Assembly: GCA_029246685.1 (NCBI GenBank)
Contig: JAQWMR010000015.1
Coordinates: 62,001-126,000, forward strand
Reading direction: 5' to 3'
Length of the DNA: 64,000 bases
DNA from: Acidimicrobiales bacterium
GTDB lineage: Bacteria; Actinomycetota; Acidimicrobiia; Acidimicrobiales; Aldehydirespiratoraceae
The position numbers were made by a program, and so were the translations under genes. A model generated the notes under the pieces. That model was not told the origin of the DNA, did no database searches, and worked only from the letters and a program-made list of their open reading frames with translations. Positions 43,694 through 52,079 of this stretch are shown piece by piece (positions within the stretch are counted from its first letter, which is position 1; each line of letters begins with the position of its first letter).

Positions 43694-44949
43694 GCCCCTG
43701 GCAGACCCTCCGCACGCCCGTCCGTTGGATGATCCTCGCCACGGTCGGGATCCTCGCGCTCTCGCTCCTCGAGTTCCTCACGGACAACCACGGCCTGACC
43801 ACGGAAGGCCAAGCCGGCGCGATGCTGCGATGGGCCGCTCCGATCATGCTCGCGGGCCTTGGTGGTCTCTTCGCCGAACGGGCGGGAGTCGTCAACATCG
43901 GTCTCGACGGAATGATGATCCTCGGGATGTGGGCCGGCGCGTGGGGCACGATCAACTACGGACCCTGGGCCGGCGTGGCGATCGGCGTTTGCGGAGGCGC
44001 ACTCGGCGCCCTCGTGCATGCGATCGCGACGGTGTCGTTCGGCGTCGATCAGATCATCAGCGGCGTCGCGATTCTCATCGCCGCCCCGGCGGTCACGCGG
44101 TATCTGTCGCTCGAGATCTTCGATGACTACGACGGCGGATCGATCACGCAGTCTCCCCGACTCGATTCGGCGGGTGAGTTCACGTTCCCGTTCCTCGCGG
44201 GCGGTGACCTCTTCGGGTGGCAGACCCCCGACATGCTCGGCTGGTTCAACGAGCGGAACTGGTTCGCGATCTCCGACCTGACCGAAGTTGGTCGCGGCCT
44301 AACTGCGGATCTCAGCATCTTCACGGTGGTCGCCTACGGGCTGGTTCCGGTCATCAGCTTCGTGATCTGGCGAACCCGGTTCGGCCTTCGCGTTCGCATC
44401 TGCGGCGAACACCCCACGGCGGGCGAGTCACAGGGCATCAACATTTACCTCTACAAGTACGCGGCAGTTCTGCTCTCCGGAGCTCTCGCCGGTTTCGGCG
44501 GCGCGTTCATCGCTACGCCGAAGATGGGCGGGATCTACCTCGAAGGCTCCACGAACTCCATGGGGTTCATCGGGCTCTCGGCGCTGATCGTGGGCAACTG
44601 GCGACCGGCCGGCGTCATGGCCGGCGCTCTTCTCTTCGGGTTCCCGCGAGCGCTCGGCCTGCGCGACGTCGGAGAGGTGAACTCCACGCACCTGTTGTTG
44701 CTCGTGGCCGGGCTCGCCTTGCTTGCCGTATCGGCGAGCAACGCTCAGCGCAAGAACTGGGTCGACACCGCGCTGTCAGGTGCCATCGGTGCGGCGAGCC
44801 TTGTGTGGTACTTCACGTCCGATTCCGTCCCAGATTGGTTCGTCGACATCCTGCCGTTCCTGACGGTGCTGCTCGTCCTGACCTTCTACTCTCAGAAACT
44901 CCGCATGCCGGCCACCGCCGGCCAGCCCTACATCAAGGGCGAAACCTGA
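43690..44949 (+). CDS. nucleoside-type ABC importer permease (YufQ/NupQ-like)
   Basis: A 419-residue second permease, with RWAAPIMLAGLGGLFAERAG, VNIGLDGMMILGMW and GVDQIISGVAI (the nucleoside-type permease pattern), later ICGEHPTAGESQGINIY and GFIGLSALIVGNWRP, and about nine membrane segments. An insertion of about 50 residues in the middle (near SITQSPRLDSAGEFTFPFL) seems longer than in typical members and may form an outer loop. It ends two bases before the dioxygenase start. Confidence 0.93.
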   Translation: MSPWQTLRTPVRWMILATVGILALSLLEFLTDNHGLTTEGQAGAMLRWAAPIMLAGLGGLFAERAGVVNIGLDGMMILGMWAGAWGTINYGPWAGVAIGVCGGALGALVHAIATVSFGVDQIISGVAILIAAPAVTRYLSLEIFDDYDGGSITQSPRLDSAGEFTFPFLAGGDLFGWQTPDMLGWFNERNWFAISDLTEVGRGLTADLSIFTVVAYGLVPVISFVIWRTRFGLRVRICGEHPTAGESQGINIYLYKYAAVLLSGALAGFGGAFIATPKMGGIYLEGSTNSMGFIGLSALIVGNWRPAGVMAGALLFGFPRALGLRDVGEVNSTHLLLLVAGLALLAVSASNAQRKNWVDTALSGAIGAASLVWYFTSDSVPDWFVDILPFLTVLLVLTFYSQKLRMPATAGQPYIKGET

Positions 44950-44951
44950 CC

Positions 44952-45788
44952 GTGCTCACGGCCGGACAGCTCGCGGCCTGGGAGCGCGATGGCTACATCG
45001 TCATGCTCGACGCGGTCGATCCCGCGGCCTGCGACACGCTGCGGGAGCACGTCATGGCCGACTTGGCGGCCGCCGATCCGAGCGTCGACGGCGGGCTCAC
45101 CGTCTTCGACACCACCGAGCAGGGCCATGCCCAAGACGAGTACTTCCTCACTTCCGGTGACAAGGTTCGCTGGTTCCTCGAGGACGGCGCCGTGGTCGAC
45201 GGTCAGCTCACCCGTCCGCTTCCACTGGCGGTCAACAAGCTGGCCCACGCGATGCACGACCTGGACCCGAAGTTCGACGAGTTCAGCCGCACCCCGCTCT
45301 TGGCTGGGGTTGCCACGGATCTCGGGATCGCGGACCCGAAGCTGCTGCAGTCGATGTACATCTTCAAGCAGCCCTCGATCGGCGGTGAGGTCAGCTGTCA
45401 CTGCGACCACACGTTTCTGTGGACCGAACCGCAGTCAGTGATCGGCTACTGGTTCGCCATCGAGGACGCGACGCTCGAGAACGGCTGCCTCTGGGTGGCG
45501 CCGGGTCATCACCGCGACCCTGTCCGCACCCGGTTTCGGCGTGAAGGCAACGGCACCACGATGGATGTCCTCGACACTGCCCCGTGGCCCACGGACGAGC
45601 TCGTCCCGATCGAGGCGACCAAGGGCACCATGGTCGTCCTTCATGGCTCGCTCCCCCACTGGAGCGCGCCCAACACCTCAGACATGAGTCGCCACGCCTA
45701 CACGCTCCACGTCATCGACGGTGCAGCTGACTATCCGGTCGACAACTGGTTGCACCGAGCCTCCGACATGCCACTGAGAGGATTCTGA
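44952..45788 (+). CDS. phytanoyl-CoA-dioxygenase (PhyH)-family 2OG oxygenase
   Basis: A 278-residue Fe(II)/2-oxoglutarate oxygenase of the PhyH family. The N-terminus AGQLAAWERDGYIVMLDAVD is typical. The iron site appears as CHCDHTFLW (HxD) with the distal His in HGSLPHWSAPNTS, followed by the Arg of SRHAYTLHV for 2-oxoglutarate; NGCLWVAPGHH also matches. PhyH relatives hydroxylate many small molecules, including nucleoside-like ones. A GTG start lies two bases after the permease stop, and the stop overlaps the acetyltransferase start (TGATG), so it belongs to the importer operon. The substrate is unknown. Confidence 0.9.
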   Translation: MLTAGQLAAWERDGYIVMLDAVDPAACDTLREHVMADLAAADPSVDGGLTVFDTTEQGHAQDEYFLTSGDKVRWFLEDGAVVDGQLTRPLPLAVNKLAHAMHDLDPKFDEFSRTPLLAGVATDLGIADPKLLQSMYIFKQPSIGGEVSCHCDHTFLWTEPQSVIGYWFAIEDATLENGCLWVAPGHHRDPVRTRFRREGNGTTMDVLDTAPWPTDELVPIEATKGTMVVLHGSLPHWSAPNTSDMSRHAYTLHVIDGAADYPVDNWLHRASDMPLRGF

Positions 45789-46375
45789 TGACCGACGTTC
45801 GCTACGCCCTTCCCAACGATGCTGAGGACGTCGAGGCCACACTCGTCGACGCGTTCCTGGCCGATCCGATGATGGCCTGGATGCTCGAGGACCCCGATCG
45901 GCCCGGCCATGCCCGACCCGACGACCTCGCCAAGGTGATGGACGTCGAACGCCGCACCTACGGACCGTGCGGCCACAGCTACACGATCCCCGGGAAGGCC
46001 GCGGCACTCTGGGCCCCTCCCGGACACCGCCCAGACCTCACCGAGTTCCTCGAGGTGTTCGGCGCCCTCGCCGACCCCGAGCGAGTCGGCGGAGCGGGCA
46101 AGAAGTTCATGCTCATCGGTGAGTACGAACCTGAGGAGCCCCACTTCTATCTGCACATGATCGGTGCTCGTGACAGCGCACGCGGCCAAGGACTGGGCTC
46201 GCTGCTGATGGACCGCGTGCATGCGGAATGTGATGCGGAGCGCATTCCCGCGTACCTCGAAGCGTCCACCGAACGCAGCGCGGCGCTCTACGAACGCCAC
46301 GGCTACGAGCGGCTCGCGACCATTGAGTTCGCGCCCAGCATCGCGCTGCGGCCGATGCTGCGACCTCCGCAGTAG
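45788..46375 (+). CDS. GNAT-family N-acetyltransferase
   Basis: A 195-residue GNAT protein. The acetyl-CoA loop is RDSARGQGLGSLLMDRVHAE (about 127-146), preceded by EEPHFYLHMIGA and followed by YLEASTERSAALYERHGYE, which is the usual C-terminal pattern. It transfers an acetyl group to an unknown amine. It is the last gene of the importer operon, coupled to the PhyH gene; the adenosine deaminase gene after it has its own promoter-like box. Confidence 0.93.
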   Translation: MTDVRYALPNDAEDVEATLVDAFLADPMMAWMLEDPDRPGHARPDDLAKVMDVERRTYGPCGHSYTIPGKAAALWAPPGHRPDLTEFLEVFGALADPERVGGAGKKFMLIGEYEPEEPHFYLHMIGARDSARGQGLGSLLMDRVHAECDAERIPAYLEASTERSAALYERHGYERLATIEFAPSIALRPMLRPPQ

Positions 46376-46391
46376 GCGGCCCGACGCGGCC

Positions 46392-46397
46392 TAGCCT
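46392..46397 (+). promoter_or_regulatory. -10 box of a leaderless promoter (add)
   Basis: TAGCCT, five bases before the ATG at 46403. Confidence 0.5.
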
Positions 46398-46402
46398 GGG
46401 GT

Positions 46403-47524
46403 ATGGCCGCCCCAGTCAGCCCCGCCCTCGACGTCGGTCCTCCCACTCTCGACCGGATCCGTCGGGCTCCGAAGGTCCTTCTTCACGATCATCTCGACGG
46501 TGGACTGCGCCCGGAGACGATCATCGAGATCGCCGACCAGGTCGGCTACACCGACCTCCCGAGCACCGACGCCGAGGAGCTCACGACATGGATGCTCCGC
46601 GGCGCCAACCGCAAGGACCTCACCCTCTACCTCAAGACGTTCGCCCACACCGTCGCCGTGATGCAGACGCGTGACGGGATCGAGCGCGTCGCCCGAGAGT
46701 GCGCCGAGGATCTCGCGGCCGACGGCGTCGTCTATGCCGAGATCCGGTTCGCGCCGGAGCTACATACGGAGCAGGGTCTCGGGTTGGAGGACGCAATCGA
46801 AGCCGTCCTCGCGGGGTTCGCCACCGGCTCGACGGGCACTGATCTCACGATTCGGGCGATCTGCTCGGCAATGCGCCACCAGCAGAACTCCCTCGAAGTC
46901 GCGCAGGCGGCCGTTCGATGGCGAGACCGCGGTGTGGTCGGGTTCGACATTGCCGGCCCGGAGGACGGCTTCCCGCCGGACGATCACCTCCTTGCCTTCC
47001 AGTACTGCCATCGAGAGAACTTCCATATCACCATCCACGCCGGCGAGGCGTACGGCCCTCGATCGATCTGGAAGGCGCTGCAGTACTGCGGCGCTGAGCG
47101 CCTCGGCCACGGCATCCGCATCATCGAGGACCTGACCCGCACGGATGACGACGAGCGCGATCTCGGCCGTCTCGCTCACTACATCCGCGACCGGCGAATC
47201 CCGTTGGAGATCTGCCCGACCTCCAACGTCAATACCGGCGTCGTCGACGACATCGCCGATCACCCGATCGCCGAACTAATCGATCTCCGCTTCCGCGTCA
47301 CGATCAACACCGACAACCGGCTGATGTCCGGCGTTTCGATGAGCTCCGAGATGGAGGCCCTGGTCGGCGCGTTCGACTACGGCTGGGATCGGCTGCGTTG
47401 GCTCGCCGTCAATGGCATGAAGTCGAGCTTCCTGCCGTTCCGCGAGCGTCTGCAGATCATCGAGCAAGTGATCAAGCCCCGATACGCTCCGCTCGAGGCC
47501 TGGGCGAACGAGCCCCGCATCTGA
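46403..47524 (+). CDS. add: adenosine deaminase
   Basis: A 373-residue adenosine deaminase converting (deoxy)adenosine to (deoxy)inosine. Zinc and active-site segments are HDHLDGGLRPETIIEIA (near 28-44), VGFDIAGPEDGFPPDDH, FHITIHAGEAYGPRSI (His and Glu), RLGHGIRI, and NTDNRLMSGVSMSSE, where Asp is the zinc ligand. EICPTSNVNTG is also canonical. It follows the nucleoside importer, fitting breakdown of imported adenosine. TAGCCT lies five bases upstream of the ATG. Confidence 0.97.
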   Translation: MAAPVSPALDVGPPTLDRIRRAPKVLLHDHLDGGLRPETIIEIADQVGYTDLPSTDAEELTTWMLRGANRKDLTLYLKTFAHTVAVMQTRDGIERVARECAEDLAADGVVYAEIRFAPELHTEQGLGLEDAIEAVLAGFATGSTGTDLTIRAICSAMRHQQNSLEVAQAAVRWRDRGVVGFDIAGPEDGFPPDDHLLAFQYCHRENFHITIHAGEAYGPRSIWKALQYCGAERLGHGIRIIEDLTRTDDDERDLGRLAHYIRDRRIPLEICPTSNVNTGVVDDIADHPIAELIDLRFRVTINTDNRLMSGVSMSSEMEALVGAFDYGWDRLRWLAVNGMKSSFLPFRERLQIIEQVIKPRYAPLEAWANEPRI

Positions 47525-47543
47525 GGCTCGACCGACGGCGCAC

Positions 47544-47549
47544 TAGCGT
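47544..47549 (+). promoter_or_regulatory. -10 box of a leaderless promoter (M16 protease)
   Basis: TAGCGT, seven bases before an ATA codon at 47557 that opens the lipoprotein signal. No ATG, GTG or TTG lies at a suitable place. Confidence 0.4.
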
Positions 47550-47556
47550 CGGCGAC

Positions 47557-48480
47557 ATACGGATCCCTCTCTCGAAGCTTCTCGTCGCCCTGCTTGCCCT
47601 CGCCCTGGTGGCGGCGGCGTGTTCGGGAGATCCCGAAGCCGAGCAGGTCATCGACGACCTCATCACGGACAACGACCCGGTGGACGAACCCGACGAACCC
47701 GTGGACGACCCCATCGATTCGGACACGCTCACCATTCCGTCCGCACCGGCGCCGGAGATCGACGACACGCCGCTTCCGATCGACGACGACTTCCGCATCA
47801 TCACACTCGCCAACGGGCTGACGGTCCTCCTTCGCAGCAACGACAGTCCTGGCGCGACGCTCAACGCGCAGCTCGTCGTGAACGCAGGGTCGCTCCAGCA
47901 GCCGGTCGGGCTCGACGGCAGCGCCCACTTTCTCGAACACATGATGTTCAACGGCACGGAGAAGTTCCCCGCAAATGAACTGACGGCGAGTCTCCAGCGT
48001 CTCGGCATCAACTTCGGGGCCGACGTCAACGCCTACACGAGCTACGACGAAACGGTGTACTTCCTCTCCGCGAGTACGTTCGACCCGGACGCCCCGGGGA
48101 TCGCGCTCGATGTACTCGCCGAGTGGGCCGGGCGAGCGACGATCGACCCGGCCGAGGTCACCGCAGAGATCGGCGTGGTCCGAGACGAGCTGCGCCAGGG
48201 CCGCGAGAGCGTCAACGGCATCATCTTCACGCAGCTCGAGGAGCTCTACGCCGCCGGTACGCCCTACGAAGGCCACATCGTCATCGGTGATCCGGAGCAG
48301 GTCGAGGCGACGGCCGCCGACAACCTGCGGGCCTTCTACGACACCTGGTACCGACCGGACAATATGGCTGTGATCGCGGTGGGTGATTTCCCGCTCAACT
48401 CGCTGGAGGAGCAGGTCGTCGAACGATTCAGCGACCTCACGGCGCGTGGCGAAAGCCCCCCCCTCGCGAGGAGGTGGTGA
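47557..48480 (+). CDS. M16-family zinc peptidase lipoprotein, N-terminal part (frameshifted)
   Basis: The first half of a secreted M16 (pitrilysin/PqqL-like) protease: lipoprotein signal RIPLSKLLVALLALALVAAAC, an acidic linker, then the catalytic domain with the inverted zinc motif HFLEH in GSAHFLEHMMFNGTEKF and a downstream Glu region RDELRQGRES. The frame leaves the protein in an eight-C run (48456-48463) and stops at 48478-48480. The rest continues in the -1 frame from the same spot, so the two frames are one gene of about 970 codons. The start is uncertain: an ATA at 47557 sits seven bases after TAGCGT. Confidence 0.8.
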   Translation: MRIPLSKLLVALLALALVAAACSGDPEAEQVIDDLITDNDPVDEPDEPVDDPIDSDTLTIPSAPAPEIDDTPLPIDDDFRIITLANGLTVLLRSNDSPGATLNAQLVVNAGSLQQPVGLDGSAHFLEHMMFNGTEKFPANELTASLQRLGINFGADVNAYTSYDETVYFLSASTFDPDAPGIALDVLAEWAGRATIDPAEVTAEIGVVRDELRQGRESVNGIIFTQLEELYAAGTPYEGHIVIGDPEQVEATAADNLRAFYDTWYRPDNMAVIAVGDFPLNSLEEQVVERFSDLTARGESPPLARRW

Positions 48481-50477
48481 TCGATCTCGATCCCGCGCCG
48501 GTCACAGCGGTGATCACTCATCCTGACAACGCCAACGACAACCTCTCGTACGACATCCCGCTGCCTGTTTGGGATGTCGGCACGGTCGGCGGTGAGCGCA
48601 TCGCGCTAATTGAAGAGGCGGTCGCGATCATGCTCTCGACCCAGCTCGACGAAGCGTTCCAGCAAGGCGAGCTCGACGCCGACTTCGCGCCCGGCTTCAA
48701 CTCGTTCGCGATCAACCGCGGCCTGCGCTACTACGGCACAAACCTCCAAGGCCCCGACCTCGGGGGGCTCTTGGAGCAGTTCCAATCCCACCTGCTGCGG
48801 GCCGCCGTTACCGGCTTCACCGCGGACGACGTCCAACGAGCCCAGGATCAGCTGCTCGGCGCGCTCGATGAAGAGCTCGCCGGTCTCGACTCGAAGCAGG
48901 ATTGGCAATACGCCAGCGAGCTCATGGGGTACTTCCTCGAGGGCTCCGGTCTCGACGGGACGGCGAGCCGGGTGGCCCGGCAGCGAGCGGTCGTCGAGTC
49001 GTTCGACGTCGAGGAGCGCACGGACTTCTGGCGCTGGCTGGTCGGCGCCTCCGGTCCGGTTGTCGTTTCCATCGGTAGCGAGGCCGCCGACGTTCCGAGC
49101 GCGGACGAACTCGAGGCGATCATCGAGGAGGCTCGTCCCGCCGAGGTCGGCGGAGCTGCGCAAGCGATCGACGAACTCATCGCCACGCCTGACGCCGCGG
49201 AGATCACGGACGAATCGACACGCCGCACCCCCGAGGGCGACGTGACCACCTGGACCTTCGCCAACGGCGTCCAGGTGTCGCATCAGCAGAGCGACATCCA
49301 AGCCGGACAATTCTTCGTGGCCATGGAGTCGGATGGCGGGTGGAGCACGCTCGACGAACCCGATGCCTCCATCGCCCAGGCCGCGGTGAGCGCCGTGATC
49401 CAGAGCGGAGTGGGTGACCACGACGCCGCGACCGTCGCCCGCTATCTCGAGTCGCGCGACCTCGGGCTCGATGTCGCGCTCGAGGAGACCGCCGAGACGC
49501 TCTTCGGTGCATCCGCCACCAGCGACGCAGAGGACCTCTTCGCGCTCATCCACGTGACCATGACGCAACCGCGGGTTGACGACGTTGCGTTACGCTCGGT
49601 CGGGCGCCAAGCGGAAACGGCGCTCGAGTTCTTGGAATCCAACCCGGTCGTGCAGGCGGAGACGGTGCTTCTGGAGCTCCTCGTGGATGGCGACGATCGA
49701 TACGACACTTTCCTGCGAGCCGGCGACATCGACGCTCTCGATGGCGACGAGCTGCTCGGCGTCTTCGCAACCCGATTCGGCACGGTCGACGATCTCGTGG
49801 TCGCGATCGTCGGCGATATCCCCGCTCTCGCTGCTCGCGACCTCGCGGCTCGATACCTCGGGACCCTTCCCGTGGGTGAGGCGGACTCGTGGGTCGACCT
49901 CGGCATTGACGCCCCGACGGAGGCCCGGCGGGCGAATATCGAGCTGACGGATGGCACGGCGAACGGTGGGATCACCCGATTTGATGTCGTGCTCGCTGAC
50001 CCGACGGCTCGCGACACGGTGAACACCGAGTTTCTCTCGACAATCATCACGAACCGCATCACCGATGTCATCCGCGAGGAACTCGGAGCGTCTTATGGCG
50101 GTGTGGCCGCTGTCGTAGTCGACCGCTCCGGGGCCGGCTTCATCTCATCGTACATCGAAGTGGACGGCGACCCGGCACGGCTCGACGAGATCCACGGCGC
50201 TCTGGATTCGATGCTTGCCGAATTGAGCACCGCCGGGCCCAGCGCGGACGAGTTCGATCGAGCCGTCACGCTGCTGACCAACGACTACGACTTCATCGAC
50301 AACTTCCTGTTCATCGACACCAACCTCGAGCTGCTCCTCCATCCGGGGGCCGACGTTCTCCTTCCTGAGGATCGCTTCGCCGTCCTCAGTGGGCTCTCAC
50401 GCGACGATGTGCGCGCCCTGGCGGCGACCCTCTACGGCGACGAGGGCTCGGTCGAGGTGTGGAAGGTGCTTCCGTAG
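48474..50477 (+). CDS. M16-family peptidase, C-terminal part (continues 47557-48480)
   Basis: A 667-codon open frame that continues the M16 protease. The junction in the restored frame reads RGESPPPREEVVIDLDPAPV. The rest holds the remainder of the first half, then a second M16 pair (WTFANGVQVSHQQSDIQAGQF, inactive, without HxxEH; later REELGASYGGVAAVVVD). The frame is long and well biased throughout, so any lesion is recent, an assembly error, or bypassed by slippage. A GTG at 48474 is listed, but AGGAGG sits too close to act as a normal ribosome site. Confidence 0.8.
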   Translation: MVIDLDPAPVTAVITHPDNANDNLSYDIPLPVWDVGTVGGERIALIEEAVAIMLSTQLDEAFQQGELDADFAPGFNSFAINRGLRYYGTNLQGPDLGGLLEQFQSHLLRAAVTGFTADDVQRAQDQLLGALDEELAGLDSKQDWQYASELMGYFLEGSGLDGTASRVARQRAVVESFDVEERTDFWRWLVGASGPVVVSIGSEAADVPSADELEAIIEEARPAEVGGAAQAIDELIATPDAAEITDESTRRTPEGDVTTWTFANGVQVSHQQSDIQAGQFFVAMESDGGWSTLDEPDASIAQAAVSAVIQSGVGDHDAATVARYLESRDLGLDVALEETAETLFGASATSDAEDLFALIHVTMTQPRVDDVALRSVGRQAETALEFLESNPVVQAETVLLELLVDGDDRYDTFLRAGDIDALDGDELLGVFATRFGTVDDLVVAIVGDIPALAARDLAARYLGTLPVGEADSWVDLGIDAPTEARRANIELTDGTANGGITRFDVVLADPTARDTVNTEFLSTIITNRITDVIREELGASYGGVAAVVVDRSGAGFISSYIEVDGDPARLDEIHGALDSMLAELSTAGPSADEFDRAVTLLTNDYDFIDNFLFIDTNLELLLHPGADVLLPEDRFAVLSGLSRDDVRALAATLYGDEGSVEVWKVLP

Positions 50478-50514
50478 TCCGCTCCACGGCCCCCACCGTG
50501 GCATAGTCATCGCC

Positions 50515-51147
50515 GTGCAGGTTCTCGTCGTCGACCATCCCCTCGCAGCCGTTGCGCTCACTCGTCTTCGCGACGAGCGCACCGACCGCCCAGCCTTTCG
50601 CGGCGCGCTGCGCCAGCTCAGCCGGCACCTCGTCTACGAGGCGAGTCGCGACCTGACAACGGCGCCGGTCGACATCACCACACCGATGGGCCCGACCACG
50701 GGCACTGCCCTCGGCCACGACACCGAGCTTCCGCTTCTCGTGCCGGTTCTGCGAGCCGGGCTAGGCATGCTCGACGCCGCCCTCTCCGTGTTGCCCGAAG
50801 CGCGCACCGGCTTCATCGGCCTGAAACGCAACGAAGAGACGCTGCTTCCCGACGTCTACCTCGACACCGTGCCGACCGACCTGGCCGGACAACCAGTGAT
50901 GGTGCTCGATCCGATGCTGGCAACGGCCGGCTCGGCGATCCACGCCTGCGAGTCGCTGCGGAACGCCAATGCCGGACCGATCACGGTGGTCTGCGTGCTC
51001 TCTGCGCCCGAGGGCGTCGAGGCGCTGCGAACCTCCGGCACCGCCGATGCTCACGTGACCGCCTCGATCGACAGCCACCTCAACGAGATCGGCTACATCG
51101 TTCCGGGCCTGGGCGATGCTGGGGACCGCCAGTTCGGCGTCGATTGA
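50515..51147 (+). CDS. upp: uracil phosphoribosyltransferase
   Basis: A 210-residue UPRTase making UMP from uracil and PRPP. Motifs: LTRLRDERTDRPAFRGALRQ at the start, LPLLVPVLRAGLGMLDA, IGLKRNEETLLPDVYL, and the PRPP loop VLDPMLATAGSAIHA (Ala where many relatives have Gly), ending IGYIVPGLGDAGDRQFG. The GTG at 50515 follows a CATAGT box by seven bases. The stop overlaps the following dehydrogenase ATG (TGATG), which gives a pyrimidine-salvage gene next to the nucleoside-import region. Confidence 0.96.
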   Translation: MQVLVVDHPLAAVALTRLRDERTDRPAFRGALRQLSRHLVYEASRDLTTAPVDITTPMGPTTGTALGHDTELPLLVPVLRAGLGMLDAALSVLPEARTGFIGLKRNEETLLPDVYLDTVPTDLAGQPVMVLDPMLATAGSAIHACESLRNANAGPITVVCVLSAPEGVEALRTSGTADAHVTASIDSHLNEIGYIVPGLGDAGDRQFGVD

Positions 51148-52070
51148 TGGACCGGACCAAGATCGCGGTCGTGCCCGACAGCCGTCCGGCGATGCACGCG
51201 GCGCTGAGCGCCGCCGTGGAGGCCGCCGGCGGGACGGTTGTGGGCCCGGAGGACGCGTCGGCGCTCGTCTGGGCCGACCCGGCCGCCGTTGACGTGTTCC
51301 GCGAGCACATCGACGCGGCACCGCACGCAACGTGGGTGCAGCTCCCCTACGCCGGGATCGAGACGCTGATTCATCTGCTCGACGGGAGCCACCACTGGAC
51401 CTGCGGCAAGGGCGTCTACGCCGATGCCTGCGCCGAGTGGATGATCGCCGCTCTCCTCACGGCGTTTCGGGACATGCCGACCTTCGCTCGAGCCGACTCC
51501 TGGCCGAAGCAGACCGGCCGCAACCTCCTGAGCGCCAACATCACCTTGCTCGGCGGCGGCGGGCTGGCGGAGTCCTTCCTCCGGCTGATCGAGCCGTGGG
51601 GCTGCGCGACCACGGTCGTCCGGCGCTCGGCTGAACCAATCCCCGGCGCAGCTCGCACCTTCACCACCGACGATCGCCTGACCGCGGTCGCCGACGCTGA
51701 CGCCGTCATCGTCTGTCTCGCACTCACGCCCGAAACCACAGGAATTGTGGACGCCGATCTGCTGGCCGCCATGCCCGACGACGCATGGCTGCTGAACATC
51801 GGGCGCGGTCCCCACGTCGACAACGACGACCTGATCGCCGCTCTCGATGCCGGCACCATCGCCGGCGCCGTCCTCGATGTCACCGACCCCGAGCCGCTCC
51901 CGGATGGCCATGCGCTGTGGCGCTACGACAACGTGCTGATCACGCCTCATGTGGGCAATACGCCGGAGATGGGGCTCCCGCTGATCGCAAGCCGGGTGAA
52001 GGAGAACGTCCGCCGCTGGATCGCCGGCGACGAGCTGCTCGGGCCCGTCGACCTCGACGCCGGCTACTAG
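51147..52070 (+). CDS. D-isomer-specific 2-hydroxyacid dehydrogenase family protein
   Basis: A 307-residue NAD-binding dehydrogenase. The Rossmann part contains ITLLGGGGLAESFLRLIEPW, a slightly altered GxGxxG motif. The second signature is DADAVIVCLALTPETTGIVD, then DAWLLNIGRGPHVDNDDLIAAL (catalytic Arg region normally near LNIGRG) and VTDPEPLPDGHALW with VLITPHVGNTPEM (catalytic His). The substrate is unknown. The ATG overlaps the upp stop as TGATG; a TTG one codon earlier is also in frame. Confidence 0.9.
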   Translation: MDRTKIAVVPDSRPAMHAALSAAVEAAGGTVVGPEDASALVWADPAAVDVFREHIDAAPHATWVQLPYAGIETLIHLLDGSHHWTCGKGVYADACAEWMIAALLTAFRDMPTFARADSWPKQTGRNLLSANITLLGGGGLAESFLRLIEPWGCATTVVRRSAEPIPGAARTFTTDDRLTAVADADAVIVCLALTPETTGIVDADLLAAMPDDAWLLNIGRGPHVDNDDLIAALDAGTIAGAVLDVTDPEPLPDGHALWRYDNVLITPHVGNTPEMGLPLIASRVKENVRRWIAGDELLGPVDLDAGY

Positions 52071-52073
52071 TCT
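52068..52073 (+). promoter_or_regulatory. -10 box sharing the dehydrogenase stop codon
   Basis: TAGTCT, whose TAG is the stop codon of the dehydrogenase gene, followed by six bases and the ATG at 52080. Confidence 0.45.
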
Positions 52074-52079
52074 CCCCAC

